A DNA stretch of 64,000 bases from positions 434,001 through 498,000 of the forward strand of contig NZ_BMRY01000004.1 in assembly GCF_014648875.1 (NCBI RefSeq), given 5' to 3'. How positions within the stretch are numbered: the stretch's first letter is position 1; each line of letters opens with the position of its first letter. The translations under genes were made by a program, and so were the position numbers. Shown here piece by piece: positions 59,970 through 64,000 of the stretch. The notes beneath the pieces are model-generated. The model had not been told where the DNA came from. It did not search any database and saw nothing but the letters and a program-made list of their open reading frames with translations. The DNA comes from Streptomyces parvus (GTDB taxonomy: Bacteria > Actinomycetota > Actinomycetes > Streptomycetales > Streptomycetaceae).

Positions 59970-61376
59970 ATGACCCTGCCGATCTTCCCGCCCGGTTTCC
60001 TCTGGGGCGCCTCCGCCTCCGCGTTCCAGACCGAGGGGGCGGTCGACGCGGACGGCAAGGGGCCCTCCGGCTGGGACGCCTTCGCCGCGCTGCCCGGCCG
60101 GATCAAGGACGGCACCGACACCACCCGGGGCACCGGCTTCCACGCCCGCTACCGCGAGGACGTCGCCCTGCTGGCCGGGCTCGGCGCCGACGCCTTCCGG
60201 TTCTCCGTCAGCTGGCCCCGCGTGGTGCCCGGCGGCAGCGGAGCCGTCAACGCCGACGGGCTCGACTTCTACGACCGGCTCGTCGACGAACTGTGCGCCC
60301 ACGGCATCACCCCCGCCCCGACCCTCTACCACTGGGACACCCCGCTCCCGCTGGAGGAGGCGGGCGGCTGGCTCGACCGGGACACCGCCCACCGCTTTGC
60401 CGAGTACGCGGGCATCGTCGCCGAACGCCTCGCCGACCGGGTCCCCATGTGGATCACGATCAACGAACCCGCGGAGGTCACCCTCCTCGGCTACGCGCTC
60501 GGCGAGCACGCCCCCGGCCGCACCCTCCTCTTCGACGCCCTGCCCGCCGCCCACCACCAGCTCCTCGCCCACGGCCTCGCCGTCCGCGCCCTGCGCGCGG
60601 CGGGCGCCGACAACATCGGGGCCGCCTTCTCGCACGCCCCGGTCTGGACGGCCGGGGACAGCGACGAGGACCGCTTCGGCGCGGAGCTGTACGACACGCT
60701 CACCAACTGGCTCTTCGCCGACCCCGTGCTCACCGGCCGCTACCCGGACGAGAACCTCGCCGCCCTGATGCCGGGCCCGGTCGCCGACGACCTCAAGGTC
60801 ATCTCCACCCCGCTCGACTGGTACGGGATCAACTACTACAACCCGACGCTCGTCGGCGCCCCCCGCCCGGAGGCCCTGGAGACCTTCTCCGGCTTCACCA
60901 TGCCCGCCGAACTCCCCTTCGGAATACGGGAGATCGAGGGATACGAGAAGACCGGCTTCGGCTGGCCCGTCGTCCCCGAGGGCCTCACCGAGATCGTCAC
61001 CACCCTGCACACCCGCTACGGCGACCGCCTCCCGCCGCTCTACGTCACGGAGAACGGCTGCGCCCTGGCGGAACCCCACGCCGACGACCGCCGCATCGCC
61101 TACCTGGAGAGCCACCTCACCGCCCTGCGCGCGGCGATGGACACCGGGGTGGACGTACGCGGCTACTTCACCTGGTCGCTGACCGACAACGTGGAGTGGA
61201 CGGAAGGGGCCTCGCAGCGGTTCGGCCTGGTCCACATCGACTACGAGACCCTGGCCCGTACGCCGAAGGCCTCGTACGCCTGGTACCGCGACCTGATCCA
61301 TGCCCAGAAGACACAGAAGATGACGCAGAAGCGGAATCCGGCGGTCGAAAAGGCTTACGTGACGCCCCCCGAGTGA
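59970..61376 (+). CDS. GH1 beta-glucosidase family protein
   Basis: A 468-aa family 1 glycosidase. The signature FPPGFLWGASASAFQTEGA is at residues 5-23, the acid/base Glu is in TINEPAE near 166, and the nucleophile Glu is in YVTENGC near 357, all within the usual length. No signal peptide is visible, so it is probably cytosolic and acts on imported beta-glucosides or disaccharides. The start is ATG 59970 with GGAGG upstream. The fucosidase-like gene follows 14 bp later, so the two are likely co-transcribed. Confidence 0.93.
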   Translation: MTLPIFPPGFLWGASASAFQTEGAVDADGKGPSGWDAFAALPGRIKDGTDTTRGTGFHARYREDVALLAGLGADAFRFSVSWPRVVPGGSGAVNADGLDFYDRLVDELCAHGITPAPTLYHWDTPLPLEEAGGWLDRDTAHRFAEYAGIVAERLADRVPMWITINEPAEVTLLGYALGEHAPGRTLLFDALPAAHHQLLAHGLAVRALRAAGADNIGAAFSHAPVWTAGDSDEDRFGAELYDTLTNWLFADPVLTGRYPDENLAALMPGPVADDLKVISTPLDWYGINYYNPTLVGAPRPEALETFSGFTMPAELPFGIREIEGYEKTGFGWPVVPEGLTEIVTTLHTRYGDRLPPLYVTENGCALAEPHADDRRIAYLESHLTALRAAMDTGVDVRGYFTWSLTDNVEWTEGASQRFGLVHIDYETLARTPKASYAWYRDLIHAQKTQKMTQKRNPAVEKAYVTPPE

Positions 61377-61390
61377 TCAATACTCCCGCC

Positions 61391-62524
61391 ATGGTCGTTG
61401 CTTCATGGTGGTCCCGGGCCCGGCTGGGGATCTTCGTTCACTGGACACCCGCATCCGTCCCCGGCTGGGCCCCGCCCCATGTCCCCGCCGCCGGACTCCC
61501 GGCGGCGGGCCGGCGCGCGCCGCTGGGCTGGACCCCGTACGCGGAGTGGTACGAGAACGCGCTCCGCTTCCCCGGCTCCCCGGTCGCCGCCCACCACCGC
61601 GCCACCTACGGGGACCGCCCCTACACGGACTTCGGCCGCGACTTCGAGGACGGGCTCGCCGGCTGGGACCCGGCCGCCTGGGCCCGCTCCTTCCGCGAGG
61701 CGGGGGCCGGATACGCCGTCCTGGTCACCAAGCACCACGACGGGTTCTGCCTCTGGCCCTCGGAGACGGAGAACCCGCACCGCACCGGCTGGCACACCAC
61801 CCGGGACGTGGTCGGCGAGTTCGCCGAAGCCGTACGGGCCGAGGGCCTGCGCTTCGGCGTCTACTACTCCGGCGGACTCGACTGGACCTTCGACGACCGG
61901 CCCATCGGCACGGCGGCCGACATGTTCTCCGCCGTCCCGCGCGGACGCTACCCCGCCTACGCCGACGCGCAGATGCGGGAGCTGATCCGCCGCTACCGGC
62001 CCGACATCCTCTGGAACGACATCGCCTGGCCCGCCCCCGCCGACGAGATCCGCTCACTGGTCGACTTCTACCGCTTCACCGTCCCGCACGGCGTCGTCAA
62101 CGACCGTCTGCTGCCGTACGCACCGCACTGGCGAGGCCTGCGCCTGCCGGGTGCGAAGGCGCTGTACAACTGGTGGGACCGCCAGACGGTGGCGCAGGGC
62201 GAGGGCTTCGTCCCGCGCACACCGCCCGTCTTCGACTTCCGCACCCCGGAGTACGCCCGCTACGAGGGCTCCGACCCGTACGAGATCACCCGGGGCGTCG
62301 ACCACAGCTTCGGCTACAACCGCAACTCCGGTCCGGACGCCTTCATCGGCCGCGAGGCGCTGACCTCACTGGTCCGCGACACGGCGGCCGACGGCGGGAA
62401 CGTACTGCTCAACGTCGGGCCGCGCGGCGAGGACGCGACGATCCCCGCCGAGCAGCGACTGCGCCTGGAGTGGCTGGCCGAGGAGGCCGGGGCCCTCACG
62501 CCAGATGGACCCACTCCTGGATGA
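61391..62524 (+). CDS. GH29-like alpha-L-fucosidase
   Basis: A 377-aa protein with GIFVHWTPASVPGW, the WARSFREAGAGYAVLVTKHHDGFCLWPS block and the candidate nucleophile Asp in PDILWNDIAW, all typical of GH29. It is shorter than most fucosidases and lacks a signal peptide and a C-terminal beta domain. It likely cooperates with the GH1 enzyme on glycans. The ATG at 61391 lies 14 bp after the GH1 stop. It overlaps the convergent GNAT gene by 29 bp. Confidence 0.9.
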   Translation: MVVASWWSRARLGIFVHWTPASVPGWAPPHVPAAGLPAAGRRAPLGWTPYAEWYENALRFPGSPVAAHHRATYGDRPYTDFGRDFEDGLAGWDPAAWARSFREAGAGYAVLVTKHHDGFCLWPSETENPHRTGWHTTRDVVGEFAEAVRAEGLRFGVYYSGGLDWTFDDRPIGTAADMFSAVPRGRYPAYADAQMRELIRRYRPDILWNDIAWPAPADEIRSLVDFYRFTVPHGVVNDRLLPYAPHWRGLRLPGAKALYNWWDRQTVAQGEGFVPRTPPVFDFRTPEYARYEGSDPYEITRGVDHSFGYNRNSGPDAFIGREALTSLVRDTAADGGNVLLNVGPRGEDATIPAEQRLRLEWLAEEAGALTPDGPTPG

Positions 62525-63407
62525 CCGGGTATCCGGCACGGGCGAACGCGGCGGCCATCGGCGCGTTCCCCTGGTCCGTGGCCCCCGCGACGAACTCGGC
62601 GCCCTGCTCGACCAGGAAGCGCGTGCACTCCACCAGCAGGTCGTAGCCGTAGCCGTGCCCGCGCGCCTCGGGCACGACCCCGATGAAACCGACACAGGGC
62701 CCCGACGGGTTGTGCGCGGGCACCTGGATGCCCGCCACCTCCCCGTCCGGGGTGTACGCGAGCCGCCACCACTCCCTCGGCGACGGGCACCAGTGGAAGA
62801 ACTCCAACTCCTCGCGCGCCGCCGCCTCCAGACCGCCGGGGCCTTCGATGGCCTTACGGGCGTGGGCGTCCAGCGTCGACGAATGCACCCGGCGCAGCAC
62901 ATCGAGGATGACCTCGTCGTCCGGCTCCGGACGGTAGGTCAGCCGGCCCGTCCGCTCGGGCAGCGGGCAGCCGGGGGTCCAGCGGTAGCGGTAGCGCTCG
63001 ACCAGCGGCTTCATCCCGGCCGCCGTCGCGGCGGCGACCCGCTCCTCGACGGCGGCCCGCGCCGCCGGGTCGTCCCGCCAGCCGGCGGGCGCGATCAGCT
63101 CGTACTCCTTGTCGAACGGGGCGCGGCGCAGGAGTTCGGCGCCCGCCTCCGCCTCCCCGTCCGCGAAGTCGAACCAGTTGAGCACGACGGGCTCGGTGTC
63201 CCCGGGCCCGCCCCACCAGGCGGCCCTGGCGATGACGGTGTCCCCGCGCAGGGCGACCCAGGACCAGTCGGGGCGGTACTCGCCGCCGTCGGCGGTCGAG
63301 GTGTAGCGATGGCCGAAGGCGGCCCGGCCCACGAAGGGGCTGTCCTGGAACGTGGTGAAGAGTGCGGCGTCGCTCGGCGTGAGCGCGCGGATGACCAGAT
63401 CGGTCAT
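62496..63407 (-). CDS. GNAT family acetyltransferase
   Basis: A 303-aa acetyltransferase. The N-terminal half has a GNAT-like scaffold (LVIRALTPSDAALFTTF), and the C-terminal half contains the acetyl-CoA loop PEARGHGYGYDLL near residue 243-255 and GATDQGNAPMAAAFARAGY. The substrate is unknown. The region upstream (63408-63665) holds only its promoter as far as I can see. Confidence 0.9.
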   Translation of the reverse strand: MTDLVIRALTPSDAALFTTFQDSPFVGRAAFGHRYTSTADGGEYRPDWSWVALRGDTVIARAAWWGGPGDTEPVVLNWFDFADGEAEAGAELLRRAPFDKEYELIAPAGWRDDPAARAAVEERVAAATAAGMKPLVERYRYRWTPGCPLPERTGRLTYRPEPDDEVILDVLRRVHSSTLDAHARKAIEGPGGLEAAAREELEFFHWCPSPREWWRLAYTPDGEVAGIQVPAHNPSGPCVGFIGVVPEARGHGYGYDLLVECTRFLVEQGAEFVAGATDQGNAPMAAAFARAGYPVIQEWVHLA

Positions 63408-63665
63408 GAAGGTGTCCTCCGGGACGGAATGCCGCGCTCCCGGTCAGACGAGGTCCGACACCGCCCGGCGGACGGGACGGGAGCGCGAGAAAGATGTACT
63501 GCGGACGGTGGTGCGGCTGTTCGCGGGCATGCCTCTCGCCTCCTTCCACGACGGGCGTCGGATGTCGGTGCCGACCATAGCCGCCGCCGACACCCGCCGT
63601 CCACCGGATATCCGGCGGGCACGGCGCGAGTCCGGGACCCTGCCTCCGGGCGGGCCCGCGGCCCC

Positions 63666-63908
63666 TCACTCCCGGTCGCGGCTCCGGCGCTGCAACGCCT
63701 CGCGACGCTTGCGGAGCGCGGCCTGCCGGCGGTGGGCGGCCTTGCGCTCGCGGGCCCGCCGCCGGTCCTCGGGCGTACGGTGCTTGCGCGGGCTGACGAA
63801 GACGACCATCGCCAGCCCACCGAAGACCAGAAGCACCAGGAGCGCGACGACCACACCCAGGACCGTGATGACCGGTTCGTCCGCCGCCGACGCCGACCAC
63901 GCGTTCAC
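63666..63908 (-). CDS. Small basic membrane protein
   Basis: An 80-aa protein with one hydrophobic segment at residues about 13-34 (VITVLGVVVALLVLLVFGGL) and a highly basic C-terminal half rich in Arg and Lys (KHRTPEDRRRARERKAAHRR, RKRREAL). It starts with GTG 63908 inside the stop of the upstream gene (GTGA overlap), so it is co-expressed with it. It may be an accessory subunit of that gene's product. The function is unknown. Confidence 0.75.
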   Translation of the reverse strand: MNAWSASAADEPVITVLGVVVALLVLLVFGGLAMVVFVSPRKHRTPEDRRRARERKAAHRRQAALRKRREALQRRSRDRE

Positions 63909-64000
63909 CCGTGCGCCTCGTCCTTCTCCGCGCCCCACACCATGTTGAACGCCCGCTCGAAGTTGACGTACCCGAGCCGCCCGAAGGACTTCGCCATCGG
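63905..64000 (-). CDS. 3' end of an unidentified gene, truncated by the window edge
   Basis: Only the last 31 codons are present, ending MVWGAEKDEAHG and stop. The visible residues (SFGRLGYVNFERAF) do not identify the family. The GTGA overlap with the small membrane protein gene suggests a membrane-linked pair. No function is offered. Confidence 0.6.
   Translation of the reverse strand, partial: PMAKSFGRLGYVNFERAFNMVWGAEKDEAHG

Noticed and set aside
1..64000. Signs of a mobile element or integration site (transposase, integrase, tRNA-flanking repeats)
   Set aside because: No transposase or integrase motif and no tRNA gene or matching flanking repeats were seen. Transfer of the clusters remains possible but is not shown by this sequence.

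Overview
The window is a very GC-rich actinomycete chromosome segment, almost certainly Streptomyces. The evidence is near-saturated third-position G/C, many ATGA, GTGA and TGATG gene overlaps, GTG starts, LAL, SARP and ECF regulators, rare TTA codons confined to a few regulatory or surface genes, and tdh-kbl, treZ and Ser/Thr-kinase neighbours typical of the genus. No rRNA, tRNA, CRISPR array or insertion sequence was seen.

Region 1 (about 1.4-19.0 kb) is a complete dithiolopyrrolone (holomycin-type) gene cluster. It contains a Cy-A-PCP NRPS with a cysteine-specific code, a GMC oxidoreductase, an acyl-CoA dehydrogenase, a phosphopantothenoylcysteine-decarboxylase-like flavoprotein, a truncated haemoglobin, a CPYC thioredoxin-reductase-like dithiol oxidase, a GNAT N-acyltransferase, two type II thioesterases (one lacking its nucleophile), a lone degenerate condensation domain, an MFS exporter, an XRE-cupin regulator and a LAL regulator. 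Content and order match the hlm cluster of S. clavuligerus as I remember it. Together these genes would turn Cys-Cys into holothin by oxidation and decarboxylation, close the disulfide, acylate the amine and export the product.

Region 2 (about 19.2-22.8 kb) is a junction. It holds a SARP with a TTA codon at position 6, a short adenylate-forming enzyme without its C-terminal subdomain, and an ECF sigma factor translationally coupled to an alkylation-repair protein (AGT domain plus Ada zinc domain in reversed order).

Region 3 (about 23.0-40.7 kb) is a second biosynthetic block. A first operon has an MFS exporter, an SDR and a cupin protein and ends in a strong terminator. A second, tightly overlapped operon encodes 3-amino-4-hydroxybenzoate synthesis (GriI/CreI- and GriH/CreH-like), a CreM-like ATP-dependent diazotase candidate, two O-methyltransferases, two class A flavin monooxygenases, CreE-like and CreD-like enzymes that make nitrous acid from aspartate, and a methyl-cycle pair (MetK plus a PfkB/adenosine-kinase-like protein). 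The set predicts a cremeomycin-type ortho-diazoquinone or a more heavily decorated relative. Placing a disulfide antibiotic cluster beside a diazo cluster, with alkylation repair between them, is the main discovery candidate here.

Region 4 (about 40.8-64.0 kb) looks like ordinary chromosomal and accessory genes: a SnoaL-like protein, an alpha/beta hydrolase, a lipoprotein, two tandem Ser/Thr kinases fused to periplasmic-binding-type receptor domains, threonine catabolism (tdh-kbl), a LysR regulator, a frameshifted ltrA, an MFS drug exporter with a divergent GntR-TetR regulator, a VOC protein, a P-loop kinase, an M24 peptidase, treZ, a GH1 glycosidase, a GH29-like fucosidase, a GNAT protein, a small membrane protein and the 3' end of one more gene. 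All functional calls come from reading the sequence; no database search was possible.
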